The notes under the pieces were generated by a model, which did no database searches, had not been told where the DNA came from, and saw only the letters and a program-made list of their open reading frames with translations. Shown here piece after piece: positions 14,693 through 22,897 of a DNA stretch of 34,718 nt. Location of the stretch: NCBI GenBank assembly GCA_030615025.1, contig JAUXAB010000038.1:1-34718 (forward strand), in the 5' to 3' direction. This DNA is from Phycisphaerae bacterium (lineage in GTDB: Bacteria; Planctomycetota; Phycisphaerae; Sedimentisphaerales; Anaerobacaceae). Every line of letters begins with the position of its first letter. Position 1 is the first letter of the stretch. A program made the position numbers and the translations under genes.

Positions 14693-15295
14693 ATGGAAGA
14701 CAAAGGCAGAAAAGTTTTGTTCATCGATAACTTCGATTCGTTCACATATAACCTGGTCGATGATTTTTGTAAGCGTGGTTGCCAGGCGAAGGTCTACCGA
14801 GCGGACACCAAGCTTGAGGAACTCCGCGTTCTGGCCGAAGAATTCAGCCCAGACCTTCTTGTGATTTCTCCGGGACCGGGCACGCCAGACACAGCCGGTG
14901 TCTCGCTTTCGGTGGTGGATTATTTCAAAGACAAACTGCCAATATTCGGCGTATGCCTGGGCCACCAGGTAATTGTTCAGTATTTCGGCGGGAAAATCGG
15001 CCATGCGCCGGAACCGATGCACGGCAAACCATCAAGAGTGACACACAACGAAAAGGGCGTATTCGCCGGCGTCGAAAATCCGCTGCACGCAGGACGGTAT
15101 CACAGTCTTTGTGTGGTAGAGCTGCCGGATTGCCTGGAGCAAACGGCTGAGTTTGAAGGGATTATTATGGGCGCCCGCCACAAAGAGCTTCCAATATTCG
15201 GTGTGCAATTTCATCCGGAAAGTATTTTGACGCCTGCGGGCGGTAAGATAATCGAGAATGTTTTATCCATAGCAACGGCAAAAAATAAAAGGTAA
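14693..15295 (+). CDS. trpG: Anthranilate synthase component II (glutamine amidotransferase)
   Basis: Supplies ammonia from glutamine to TrpE. 200 residues from ATG 14693. Class I amidotransferase: LFIDNFDSFTYNLVD at the N-terminus, VISPGPGTP (oxyanion region), nucleophile Cys88 in GVCLGHQ, and the His174/Glu176 pair in GVQFHPES. The triad is intact, unlike that of PyrG in this window. I chose ATG 14693 because AGGAA lies 7 bases upstream and the protein then begins as in relatives; an in-frame GTG at 14654 would only add a polar 13-residue tail. Similar to PabA, but the trp operon context settles the role; it might serve both enzymes. Confidence 0.94.
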   Translation: MEDKGRKVLFIDNFDSFTYNLVDDFCKRGCQAKVYRADTKLEELRVLAEEFSPDLLVISPGPGTPDTAGVSLSVVDYFKDKLPIFGVCLGHQVIVQYFGGKIGHAPEPMHGKPSRVTHNEKGVFAGVENPLHAGRYHSLCVVELPDCLEQTAEFEGIIMGARHKELPIFGVQFHPESILTPAGGKIIENVLSIATAKNKR

Positions 15296-15305
15296 GGGGA
15301 TGAAG

Positions 15306-16322
15306 ATGGCAGCGATAACCGAATATATTAAGCCGTTACTGCAGGGTGAGAGTTTGAGCTTTGAACAGGCAACGGAGCTTTTGGATATTATTTTCGAAGG
15401 GCAGGTCAGCGGTGTCCAGATTGCAGCGTTTCTTACAGCAATGCGGGCCAAAGGAGCAACCGCACCGGAATTAGCAGGGCTTGCAAAATCGCTGCGAAAT
15501 CATGCTGTTACCGTAAAGGTTGATGTCGATAATTTAGTTGACACCTGCGGCACAGGCGGGGCAGCGATAAAAACATTTAACGTTTCGACTGCAGCTGCGA
15601 TAGTGGCAGCCGGCGCGGGAGTTTATGTCGCCAAGCACGGCAATCGCGGGATAACCAGCAAATGCGGTTCGGCTGACGTGCTCGAGGAATTGGGTGTAAA
15701 GATTGATGCTTCCGCTGAGGTCGTGGCAGAGTGTATAAAACAGGCACATATCGGATTTATGTTCGCACCGATGTTCCATCCGGCGATGAAATATGTTCAG
15801 CCAATACGCAAGAGCTTGGGCTTTAGAACGGTTTTCAATATCCTCGGGCCTTTGGCAAATCCGGCCAACGCCCAGGGGCAGGTGTTAGGCGTTGGCGATG
15901 AGAATTTGATGCAGATTGTTGCCGAGGCACTTAAGCTGTTGGGCACTCGGTACGCAATGGTGATTCATAGCAACGGCATGGATGAGATAAGCACAGCGGG
16001 AGTTACCAAAATAGTTGAACTGAAAGAGGGTCAAATCGCAAGCAAAGAGCTGGACCCGGAGGATTTGGGTATCACGTTGGGCAGTATAGAAGAGTTAAGA
16101 GTAAGCGATGCCAAAACAAGCGCGAAGGTCTTAAGGGACATACTAAGCGGCAAAGAGAGAGGGCCACGCAAAGATATTGTTGTTCTAAATGCCGCAGCTG
16201 CGATAATCGCCGGCAATTTAGCTGAGGATTTCAAATCAGCAATAAGGTTAGCAGAAGCCTCGGTCAGCAGTGGCAAAGCGCTTACCTGTCTGGAGAAGTT
16301 AATCGAGGTTTCGAAAGCATGA
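15306..16322 (+). CDS. trpD: Anthranilate phosphoribosyltransferase
   Basis: Transfers phosphoribose from PRPP to anthranilate. 338 residues from ATG 15306, the normal length. Motifs are DTCGTGGAAIKTFNVST (PRPP diphosphate loop), KHGNRGITSKCGSADVLEELG, FAPMFHPAMKYVQPIRKSLGFRT and NILGPLANPA. ATG 15306 has AAGGGG 6 bases upstream, while the in-frame ATG at 15300 touches that site, so 15306 is preferred. The ribosome-binding site overlaps the trpG stop (15293-15295), indicating coupled translation. The usual downstream partner trpC is not present; a long palindrome follows instead. Confidence 0.95.
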   Translation: MAAITEYIKPLLQGESLSFEQATELLDIIFEGQVSGVQIAAFLTAMRAKGATAPELAGLAKSLRNHAVTVKVDVDNLVDTCGTGGAAIKTFNVSTAAAIVAAGAGVYVAKHGNRGITSKCGSADVLEELGVKIDASAEVVAECIKQAHIGFMFAPMFHPAMKYVQPIRKSLGFRTVFNILGPLANPANAQGQVLGVGDENLMQIVAEALKLLGTRYAMVIHSNGMDEISTAGVTKIVELKEGQIASKELDPEDLGITLGSIEELRVSDAKTSAKVLRDILSGKERGPRKDIVVLNAAAAIIAGNLAEDFKSAIRLAEASVSSGKALTCLEKLIEVSKA

Positions 16323-16338
16323 GATGAGATACGATTTT

Positions 16339-16416
16339 GTCATTCTGAGGCGAAGCCGAAGAATCTGGCCAACGAAAAGGAGATTCTTCACTTCGCTACG
16401 CTCCGTTCAGAATGAC
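16339..16416. repeat. Nested long palindrome between trpD and trpF
   Basis: Outer arms GTCATTCTGA (16339-16348) and TCAGAATGAC (16407-16416) and inner arms GAAGAATCT (16358-16366) and AGATTCTTC (16381-16389) are perfect inverted repeats, giving a hairpin-forming unit of 78 bp. It resembles the widespread class of GTCATTCTGAG-type bacterial dispersed elements and the unit at 18300-18386. It fills most of the 120-base gap where trpC is often found. Confidence 0.8.
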
Positions 16417-16442
16417 AGTGGTTCGTAATACGAGCGACGAAT

Positions 16443-17066
16443 ATGTTAATAGTGAAAGTTAAAATTTGTGGTATTACCAATTACGAAGACGCCGCAGCTG
16501 CATTGGATATGGGTGCGGACTTGCTGGGCTTTAATTTTTATCCGAAAAGCCCGAGGTTCGTACCGCCGGAAAAGGCGAGGGAGATAATAAGCAAACTGCC
16601 TGCTTTCATAGATACTGCCGGTGTGTTTGTGAATGAATCGATAGAACAAATCCACGAAACGAAAAACCTGTGCCAACTGGATTGGGTCCAGTTACACGGC
16701 GATGAAGACCCGGAGTTCTGCAAACGATTTCTCTCTCATGATGTAAAAGTGATGAAAGCGATACGGGTAAAAAAGCAGAGTGACATTCAACAGGCGGAGG
16801 ATTATTTTACCGACGCTATTTTGCTGGACGCTTTCAATCCTGAGAAATACGGCGGCACAGGACTGACCTTTGACTGGAATATCGTAGGACATATCAACAA
16901 GCGTGTTTTCCTGGCCGGCGGGATAAATCCCGATAATGCGGCAGAGGCAGTTGAATTAGGGGTTTACGGGATTGATGTCTGCAGCGGCATTGAAGCTGAG
17001 CCGGGCAAAAAAGACCATAAGAAAATGAAAAAACTGTTCGAAAACATACGCCATCTGAGAGGATAA
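16443..17066 (+). CDS. trpF: Phosphoribosylanthranilate isomerase
   Basis: Isomerises phosphoribosylanthranilate to CdRP. 207 residues, a single TIM barrel of standard length with no fused TrpC domain. VKICGITNYEDAAAA carries the catalytic Cys near the N-terminus. Further motifs are GADLLGFNFYPKSPRFV, GVFVNESIEQI, LDWVQLHGDED, LLDAFNPEKYGGTGLTFDW (catalytic Asp early in this block) and LAGGINPDNAAEAVELGVYGIDVCSGIEAEPGKKD, quoted in parts as LAGGINPDN and GIDVCSGIE. No clear ribosome-binding site lies before ATG 16443. Confidence 0.95.
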   Translation: MLIVKVKICGITNYEDAAAALDMGADLLGFNFYPKSPRFVPPEKAREIISKLPAFIDTAGVFVNESIEQIHETKNLCQLDWVQLHGDEDPEFCKRFLSHDVKVMKAIRVKKQSDIQQAEDYFTDAILLDAFNPEKYGGTGLTFDWNIVGHINKRVFLAGGINPDNAAEAVELGVYGIDVCSGIEAEPGKKDHKKMKKLFENIRHLRG

Positions 17067-17096
17067 ATCCGAAATACGAAATACGAGGAATGAGGT

Positions 17097-18275
17097 ATGA
17101 AATATAAAGGCAGATTCGGAGACTATGGCGGCTTCTATGTGCCGGAGGTCTTGATACCGGTACTGGAAGAATTAGAGGAGGCATTTTATCGCTTCTATGA
17201 GGACAAACGATTTGTATCTGAGCTGGCGAACCTTTCGAAAGATTATGCCGGCAGGCCCAGCCCGCTTTATTATGCAAAAAGATTCAGCGAGCACGTCGGT
17301 TTTAAGGTGTACCTGAAACGCGAAGACCTTCTGCACGGCGGAGCGCACAAGGTCAATAATACACTTGGGCAAGGCCTCTTAGCTAAGTATATGGGCAAAA
17401 CCAAACTCATTGCGGAAACCGGCGCAGGCCAGCACGGTTTGGCTACGGCGATGATTGGGGCCCTTTTTGGTATGGAGACGAAAATCTTTATGGGCGTTAT
17501 CGATATTGAGCGACAGAGTGTTAACGTCCATAAAATGAAGCTGTGCGGTGCAGAAGTGGTTACCGTGGAAGGCGGGACGGGGACGCTCAAAGATGCCATC
17601 AACGATGCCCTTCGCTACTGGACGGCCCACGTTACCGATACGTTCTATCTTTTCGGCTCAGCCTGTGGGCCACATCCGTATCCCACGATAGTAAAACATT
17701 TTCAAATCTGTATCGGCAAAGAGGCAAGGCAGCAGTGTCTCGAACAAATCGGCAGACTGCCGGATATAATTGTCGCTTGCGTCGGCGGCGGCAGTAATGC
17801 AATAGGTATCTTTTCTGCCTTTCTGGACGATAGGAACGTGAAGCTGATTGGTGTCGAAGCCGGTGGCAGGAGTTTAAGCAGCGGCAAGCACGCTGCAACA
17901 CTGGTGGTAGGAAGGGTCGGTATCCTGCACGGTGCAAAATCCTATCTGCTGCAGGACAAGGAAGGTCAGGTTCACGATACCGAATCGGTAAGTGCCGGGC
18001 TGGATTATCCGGCTGTTGGCCCGGAACATTGTTTGCTGAAAGATACCGGCAGGGCTGAATACGTTGCTGCAGAAGACGATGAGGTGCTTGATGCCTTCGA
18101 GCTGCTGAGCAAAACCGAAGGGATACTGCCGGCCCTGGAAAGCGCACATGCTCTGGCGTATCTGTGCAGCCAAAAGGGAAAGTTAGGTCCGGATACGATT
18201 GCGGTGGTAAACCTTTCCGGCCGGGGCGATAAGGATGTTTCCATTGTGGAAAAACGCCGACCTTTTGAGAATTGA
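17097..18275 (+). CDS. trpB: Tryptophan synthase beta chain
   Basis: PLP enzyme joining indole and serine to make tryptophan in an alpha2-beta2 complex with TrpA. 392 residues, normal. [11 protein letters not shown] lies at the N-terminus; Lys85 in [13 protein letters not shown] is the PLP-binding lysine; ETGAGQHG (substrate carboxylate loop), [18 protein letters not shown] (phosphate-binding loop), GVEAGG and NLSGRGDKD are all present. This is the standard TrpB1 type. ATG 17097 lies 30 bases after trpF. It is followed by a 168-base gap with a long palindrome before trpA, which is unusual because trpB and trpA often overlap. Confidence 0.97.
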   Translation: MKYKGRFGDYGGFYVPEVLIPVLEELEEAFYRFYEDKRFVSELANLSKDYAGRPSPLYYAKRFSEHVGFKVYLKREDLLHGGAHKVNNTLGQGLLAKYMGKTKLIAETGAGQHGLATAMIGALFGMETKIFMGVIDIERQSVNVHKMKLCGAEVVTVEGGTGTLKDAINDALRYWTAHVTDTFYLFGSACGPHPYPTIVKHFQICIGKEARQQCLEQIGRLPDIIVACVGGGSNAIGIFSAFLDDRNVKLIGVEAGGRSLSSGKHAATLVVGRVGILHGAKSYLLQDKEGQVHDTESVSAGLDYPAVGPEHCLLKDTGRAEYVAAEDDEVLDAFELLSKTEGILPALESAHALAYLCSQKGKLGPDTIAVVNLSGRGDKDVSIVEKRRPFEN

Positions 18276-18299
18276 TTATTGATTAATGATTATTGATTA

Positions 18300-18386
18300 G
18301 TCATTGCGAGCGAGGCGCAGCCGAGCGTGGCAATCTCAAACCTAAGCGATGAGATTGCTTCGGTCGCTTCGCTCCCTCGCAATGAC
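18300..18386. repeat. Nested long palindrome between trpB and trpA
   Basis: Outer arms GTCATTGCGAG (18300-18310) and CTCGCAATGAC (18376-18386) and inner arms CAATCTCA (18331-18338) and TGAGATTG (18350-18357) are perfect inverted repeats, with Arg-codon-like GCGAGGCGCAG spacers. It has the same architecture as 16339-16416. A half unit with the same GTCATTGCGAGG start lies at 27473-27502. Just before it is an AT-rich direct repeat of GATTATTGATTA type (18274-18299). Confidence 0.8.
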
Positions 18387-18443
18387 ATTTTACATTTTGC
18401 GATGTAGTTTTGATATTTGTACTTTTTTCCAGGGATGTAACTT

Positions 18444-19256
18444 ATGAAAACATATAAGCAAGTTTTTGCCGAACTTTCAAAGGCAAAAAGAGCAGCATTA
18501 ATACCATTTTTCGTAATCGGCGACCCCGATTTTGATACAAGTGTGCGAATCGTAAAAACAGCTATCGATGCAGGGGCTGATGTCTTGGAGCTTGGCATAC
18601 CGTTCTCCGACCCGATAGCAGATGGGCCAACGATTCAAAAGGCTGATATTCGCGCAAGGAACAGCGGGATGAGTGTGGCAAAGGCGTTGGAATTTACCCG
18701 AAAGGTCAAGGACTACAAGGACATTCCAATCGGACTGCTGATGTATTACAACTTGATTTACCAGTACGGAACGGAAAAATTTTTCAGCGATTTCCACCAG
18801 GCCGGCGTCAACAGCGTTTTGGTCGCTGATTTGAGTATTGATGACGCGGATGAAATTATTCCTGCTGCTACCTCAGTAGGTCTTGATACTGTTTTTATGG
18901 TTACGCCAAATACTGACACAAAGAGAATGAAGCGAATTGCATCCAAAACCACCGGCTTTATTTACACCGTATCCCTGTTAGGTGTTACAGGCAGCAGAGA
19001 AAAGCTATCCGGTACGGTTGCAGGGCTGGTCGGCAAATTGAAAAAGCTCACCACTGTGCCGGTTTGCGTGGGTTTTGGAATCAGCAAACCCGAACATGCG
19101 GCAGCGGTAGTGTCAGCAGGCGCTGACGGCGTGATAATCGGCTCGAAAATAGTGGATTTGATTGAGAGTAATTTAGGCAACAAAGAAAAAATGCTTGCCG
19201 AGATTTCAACTTTTTTAAGCAACGTTAAAAGTGCAATTGAGCATCAGAGCAATTGA
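18444..19256 (+). CDS. trpA: Tryptophan synthase alpha chain
   Basis: Splits indole-3-glycerol phosphate to indole and glyceraldehyde-3-phosphate; indole is tunnelled to TrpB. 270 residues, normal. FFVIGDPDFDTS; catalytic Glu49 in DVLELGIPFSDP and Asp60 in PIADGPTIQ; GLLMYYNLIYQYG; SVLVADLSIDDADE; FIYTVSLLGVTGSR; VCVGFGISKPEHA; and the phosphate-binding GADGVIIGSKIV. Last gene of the trp cluster. The gap from trpB holds a long palindrome; a weak GGGATG lies about 9 bases before ATG 18444. Confidence 0.97.
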   Translation: MKTYKQVFAELSKAKRAALIPFFVIGDPDFDTSVRIVKTAIDAGADVLELGIPFSDPIADGPTIQKADIRARNSGMSVAKALEFTRKVKDYKDIPIGLLMYYNLIYQYGTEKFFSDFHQAGVNSVLVADLSIDDADEIIPAATSVGLDTVFMVTPNTDTKRMKRIASKTTGFIYTVSLLGVTGSREKLSGTVAGLVGKLKKLTTVPVCVGFGISKPEHAAAVVSAGADGVIIGSKIVDLIESNLGNKEKMLAEISTFLSNVKSAIEHQSN

Positions 19257-19289
19257 CACGCATATTTGGAAATATAAAGGAATAGCTTC

Positions 19290-20516
19290 ATGAAAAAAGA
19301 GGATTTGACTCGACGACAATTTATGTGCCGCGCGGGCGTATCGGCCGTGGGTGCAGGGGCCTTTACCCTGGCGCCAAGCAAATCGGCTTTCGCTGTCATC
19401 GTAAACAGGAAAAAAGGGAAATCTTCCAGGCCCGGTTTGTTTGATAAAATTTACGGATGTCTGTCCGGCTCCCGTATAGCTTCTGCAATGGGAGCAGCAG
19501 TAGAGGGCTGGGACATGGACAGAATAGCTAAGAAATACGGTGTCTTCGACAAGCTTGTGGCATATCACCACTACAATGTGGATTGGGACCACCCTGCAGG
19601 AAGCACAGAGGACGGAATAGAACGCCAGAAGCTTATGTGTACGGCCATTATTGAAAAGCAGGACAGGATAACAGCCGAAGATTTAGTAAAGACGTGGGTA
19701 AAGGTCCTGGACCCCAACAAGATGAAGTATATGACCGAGGCCTTCGACAGAGACCTGCTGGCCCATGCAAAATCGGGCACTGTGCCTGCGTGGGAGCTCG
19801 GTGGGTTGTCCAGGCACCCGCATTTGAACACTACGGCCCGTTCGTTCCACGCTATTGCTTTGATTAACGCCTGCGATATAGACGGAGTAATAAGAGACGT
19901 TTACGAAATCGGAAGGGTATATCAACCGCCGTATAGCGACTCCTTTACCTGGGGTGCTGCTTATAACGCTGCCGTTGTGCATGCTATGAGACCTGATGCC
20001 ACCGTGGCCTCAGTTATAGAAACAGCTCTAAAGTATTCTACCCCTAAGATCAGAAAGGAAATACAGAATGGTCTTGACATAGCTAAAAAGCATAAGAAAC
20101 CTTTGGATATCAGGAGGGAGCTTAATGAAGTATATACCAGGAAAGACAGTCCCTACTATGCTAATGTTAGGATGAAAACCTATCATGCATCTTCAATTTA
20201 TGAGACGGTAACCAAGGCCCTGGCGGTGTTTGCCGCCACTAAGGGAAATGTCAAAGATGCAATAGTCGTTGCGATTAACTTCGGGCGTGATACCGACTGT
20301 CTTGGCGCCAGTGCCGCTGGATTAGCAGGTGCTTTCTCCGGGACCGGGACTATACCAACCGAGTGGATAGAAGCCGTAGAGGAAGGCACAAGGAACAACC
20401 CCTATACCAACTCACATATGACTATCAAGGAAACAGCTAAGGGTATGTATAGCGCTCTGCAAAACAAGGTCATGAAGATGAAGGATTATGTAGCGTTGAT
20501 GGAATCACAATTTTAG
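19290..20516 (+). CDS. Tat-exported ADP-ribosylglycohydrolase-like protein
   Basis: 408 residues with a twin-arginine signal: TRRQFMCRAG followed by a hydrophobic stretch ending near SAFA at 32-35. The body matches the ADP-ribosylglycohydrolase (DraG/ARH) fold. It has GCLSGSRIASAMGAAVEGW near the start, GSTEDGIERQ at 104-113 in the place of the usual TDDT metal motif, and NFGRDTD at 330-336 followed by CLGASAAGLAGAFSG, the C-terminal metal-binding motif with two Asp. The family removes ADP-ribose from proteins or small molecules using two metal ions in the cytosol; export via Tat makes a different substrate likely. It starts 33 bases after trpA and could be cotranscribed, but has no known link to tryptophan. 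Fold assignment is fairly sure; activity is not. Confidence 0.8.
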   Translation: MKKEDLTRRQFMCRAGVSAVGAGAFTLAPSKSAFAVIVNRKKGKSSRPGLFDKIYGCLSGSRIASAMGAAVEGWDMDRIAKKYGVFDKLVAYHHYNVDWDHPAGSTEDGIERQKLMCTAIIEKQDRITAEDLVKTWVKVLDPNKMKYMTEAFDRDLLAHAKSGTVPAWELGGLSRHPHLNTTARSFHAIALINACDIDGVIRDVYEIGRVYQPPYSDSFTWGAAYNAAVVHAMRPDATVASVIETALKYSTPKIRKEIQNGLDIAKKHKKPLDIRRELNEVYTRKDSPYYANVRMKTYHASSIYETVTKALAVFAATKGNVKDAIVVAINFGRDTDCLGASAAGLAGAFSGTGTIPTEWIEAVEEGTRNNPYTNSHMTIKETAKGMYSALQNKVMKMKDYVALMESQF

Positions 20517-20711
20517 CTTTGATTTGCCGGACAAAACATCAATCCCGATATACTGCGAACCTGTAGCTATCGAAAAAGAAGGGTAGAAGCCGGCGAGTTT
20601 TGAACAGCCAAAGAATTTTGAACAGGACAAAATCGAAAGTGGGTTGGTATCGAGTATCCAGCATCGCTTGTCCGCCATAGCTTCAGCGACGGCGGAAGCA
20701 TCCAACCATCT

Positions 20712-22808
20712 TCAGCTATTTATCAACTGATATGCTCTTATGAGTTCGGCCACGCTCCAGGCCTGGGCGATGCAGCCTCTCGGCTTATGGGGGGCATCTC
20801 CATCGAATATCTCCGAGATACTGCCGATACAGCCGTCTTCGGTTAGATGCTGCATCAGAGGCCGGATAAATTCAGCCGCCTTTTTTTTGCTTTTTCGGCT
20901 GAAATCATTGACCTTCAAGTATGCTTCTACAAACGGCCCAATCAGATACGGCCAAACCGTGCCCTGGTGATAAGCCTCATCTCGCTGCTGCTGCGCGCCC
21001 GTATACGTCCCTTTGTAACGACTGTTCTGAACGTTTAATGTTCGCAAGCCATAAGGTGTGAGGAGTTCTTTTTGCACAATATTTACCACTGACGCCTGTT
21101 CGCGAGGTGACAGTGGTGAAAAAGGAAGTGAAACGGCAAATATTTGATTCGGCCTAAGGGTTGGGTCAACTGAACCATCGGGCGAAATACAGTCGTTTAA
21201 GTAACCGGTTTTCTCATTCCAGAATAATTTGCAGAAACTCACCTTCACTTTGTCTGCCATAGATTTGTAATGCTTTGCGTTATCTATATCCCGGCCAGCA
21301 TAAAATTGGGCACTAAGGCAAAGGGCATTGTACCACAGGGCGTTAACCTCGACTGTTTTCCCACAGCGGGCCGTTATAGCAACACCATCATATTTGGCGT
21401 CCATCCAGGTTAGCTGACTTTCTGCATCGCCTGCGGTTATAAGCCCATCGGCATCAGCACAAATACCAAACCGTGTGCCATTGTGGTAAGAGTCTATAAT
21501 CCAGCGGATTGTCGGTAGAAGCTGCTGCGTGAAGGTTTCTGAATCGCCGGTAGCATTTAAGTATTGAAAAGCTGCGTTGATAAACCAAAGAGAAGCATCG
21601 ACACTATTAAAGTAGGCGGTGCCGGTGCGGTCATCGAAACGATTTGGAATCATCCCTTCATCTGCCGCCCGGGCAAAAGTGGTCAAAACCGACTTCGCCT
21701 CGTCGAACCTGCCGGTTGAGAGCAGTAAGCCCGGCAAGGCTACAAAAGTGTCTCTACCCCAGTCTGCAAACCAGGGGAACCCAGCTATAACAGTGGTTCT
21801 GTGTGTGTGCTCGGGGACCCCGTCTGTTTGGCGTTTTGTAATAAACTGGTCGGCAGCTAAAGAAAGTGTTCTAAATTTTTCATCGCTGGTTTTTGCAGCG
21901 GCAATTACAACGCCCTGGTGCCTGCGCAAATCTTCGTGAACTGCGTCAATATCAGTCCCGATATATCGGGGCTCAGGGTTGTGGCCCGCCCCTGGCGGGC
22001 TCAAGTTTGCCCAGAAAACAAACTTGTTTGGTCTGCCCGGGTGGACCTGGCACTTGAAAAAGCCGGGCGTCCACAAATCTTCGGTAAAATCCTGGCCTCT
22101 TTGCCTCTCATTACGATATACGAAATTAAACCACCATTGCTCGTCCTTTTCGAAGTTCATAGAAGGGCATCTCAAGAATAGTTCACAGCTACCCGGGACA
22201 TCATGGCGAATCAGCAAACTATGCCCGAGCCATCTTGAACATAATGGAGCATCAGATTTTTGCAGTGTGTGGAAATCCCTTAAGCCAATAAATGGACGCA
22301 AAATGAACTCCGCCGGCTCTTGCACACTGGTAAAATCATACACCAGGGCAACCGTATCCGTATCGCGGAGAAGATACACGGATTTAGTCAGTTCAAGTTG
22401 CTCCAATTCATAATCAAAATGCAGCCCGGTATCCCGACGGACCTGCACAAGATACGTGAAACCTTGTGGTGCGAATTTGTCATTGAATTCAAAGGTTGAA
22501 AGGTTAAATACCTTTCGTGGGCTCATATTTTGTGACGCGCCCAAAGGCGGACAAAATCGGACCTCTCTCTTAAATATCACCATCTCCAGGCATTTAGCCA
22601 GCGCCATTATCCTGTTAGCCGGTGGGTCAAGCGAGCCGATGAGCAGGCCATGATATTCTCTGGTATTGCAACCGACAATTGTTGACGATGCGTAGCCACC
22701 GCGTTCATTAGTCAGCAGCCATTCCTTGGTCAACAGATTCTCAACAGGTTGATTGGCAGTTGATATGGATACACTTGCCGCCTCATCAGTTTTTTGCAAT
22801 GTTGGCAT
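20712..22808 (-). CDS. Glycogen debranching enzyme, archaeal/bacterial GH133 type
   Basis: Predicted amylo-alpha-1,6-glucosidase, about 698 residues. The N-terminal domain starts EWLLTNERGGYASSTIVG and NTREYHGLLIGSLDPP. The C-terminal (alpha/alpha)6 catalytic domain has FPWFADWGRDTFVALPGLLL, IPNRFDD, ASLWFINAAFQYL, LTWMDAKYDG, KTVEVNALWYNAL, RPNQIFAVSLP, DEAYHQGTVWPYLIGPFVEAY and GCIAQAWSVAELIR. Asp/Glu in WGRDTF and the GTVWP region are the usual catalytic neighbourhood. ATG 22808 is preferred over an in-frame GTG at 22835 because GAGGA lies 6 bases upstream. Three small palindromes are read in frame (near 22543, 21990 and 21963); at least one encodes FCPPLG, also found at the end of the GH57 protein. 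It is last in a minus-strand row with the GH57 and glycosyltransferase genes. Confidence 0.92.
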   Translation of the reverse strand: MPTLQKTDEAASVSISTANQPVENLLTKEWLLTNERGGYASSTIVGCNTREYHGLLIGSLDPPANRIMALAKCLEMVIFKREVRFCPPLGASQNMSPRKVFNLSTFEFNDKFAPQGFTYLVQVRRDTGLHFDYELEQLELTKSVYLLRDTDTVALVYDFTSVQEPAEFILRPFIGLRDFHTLQKSDAPLCSRWLGHSLLIRHDVPGSCELFLRCPSMNFEKDEQWWFNFVYRNERQRGQDFTEDLWTPGFFKCQVHPGRPNKFVFWANLSPPGAGHNPEPRYIGTDIDAVHEDLRRHQGVVIAAAKTSDEKFRTLSLAADQFITKRQTDGVPEHTHRTTVIAGFPWFADWGRDTFVALPGLLLSTGRFDEAKSVLTTFARAADEGMIPNRFDDRTGTAYFNSVDASLWFINAAFQYLNATGDSETFTQQLLPTIRWIIDSYHNGTRFGICADADGLITAGDAESQLTWMDAKYDGVAITARCGKTVEVNALWYNALCLSAQFYAGRDIDNAKHYKSMADKVKVSFCKLFWNEKTGYLNDCISPDGSVDPTLRPNQIFAVSLPFSPLSPREQASVVNIVQKELLTPYGLRTLNVQNSRYKGTYTGAQQQRDEAYHQGTVWPYLIGPFVEAYLKVNDFSRKSKKKAAEFIRPLMQHLTEDGCIGSISEIFDGDAPHKPRGCIAQAWSVAELIRAYQLINS
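21957..22000. repeat. Two palindromes in frame inside the debranching-enzyme gene
   Basis: CCCGATATATCGGG at 21957-21970 is a perfect 14-bp palindrome. GCCCGCC-CCT-GGCGGGC at 21984-22000 is a perfect 7-bp stem. Together they encode the Pro/Gly-rich segment SPPGAGHNPEPRYIGTD of the enzyme's N-terminal domain, which reads as an inserted surface loop. Confidence 0.75.
22537..22553. repeat. GC-rich palindrome in frame, encoding FCPPLG
   Basis: On the minus strand the run TTTTG-CCGCC-TTT-GGGCG-like bases can fold into a small hairpin (CGCC/GGCG core) and encodes FCPPLGAS in the debranching enzyme. The end of the GH57 gene has a near-identical run encoding FCPPLGGA. Confidence 0.55.
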
Positions 22809-22897
22809 CTTGCATCCTCGCAACAGGTATCTCACAGGTTGTATGTTGTATCTCCGATGAAATATGCTTAACGACTCTCGGGATACGCATTCTTATT

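Noticed and set aside
16323-16442. A hidden or decayed trpC between trpD and trpF
   Set aside because: The gap is only 120 bases and most of it is a palindrome; no fragment of trpC motifs is visible in any frame.
17632-18147. 171-codon minus-strand frame opposite trpB
   Set aside because: Arg/Pro-rich antisense shadow of a secure gene.
20668-20700. TCCGCC/GGCGGA repeat as a bidirectional terminator between converging genes
   Set aside because: A 6-bp stem with a 14-base loop and no T-run is too weak.
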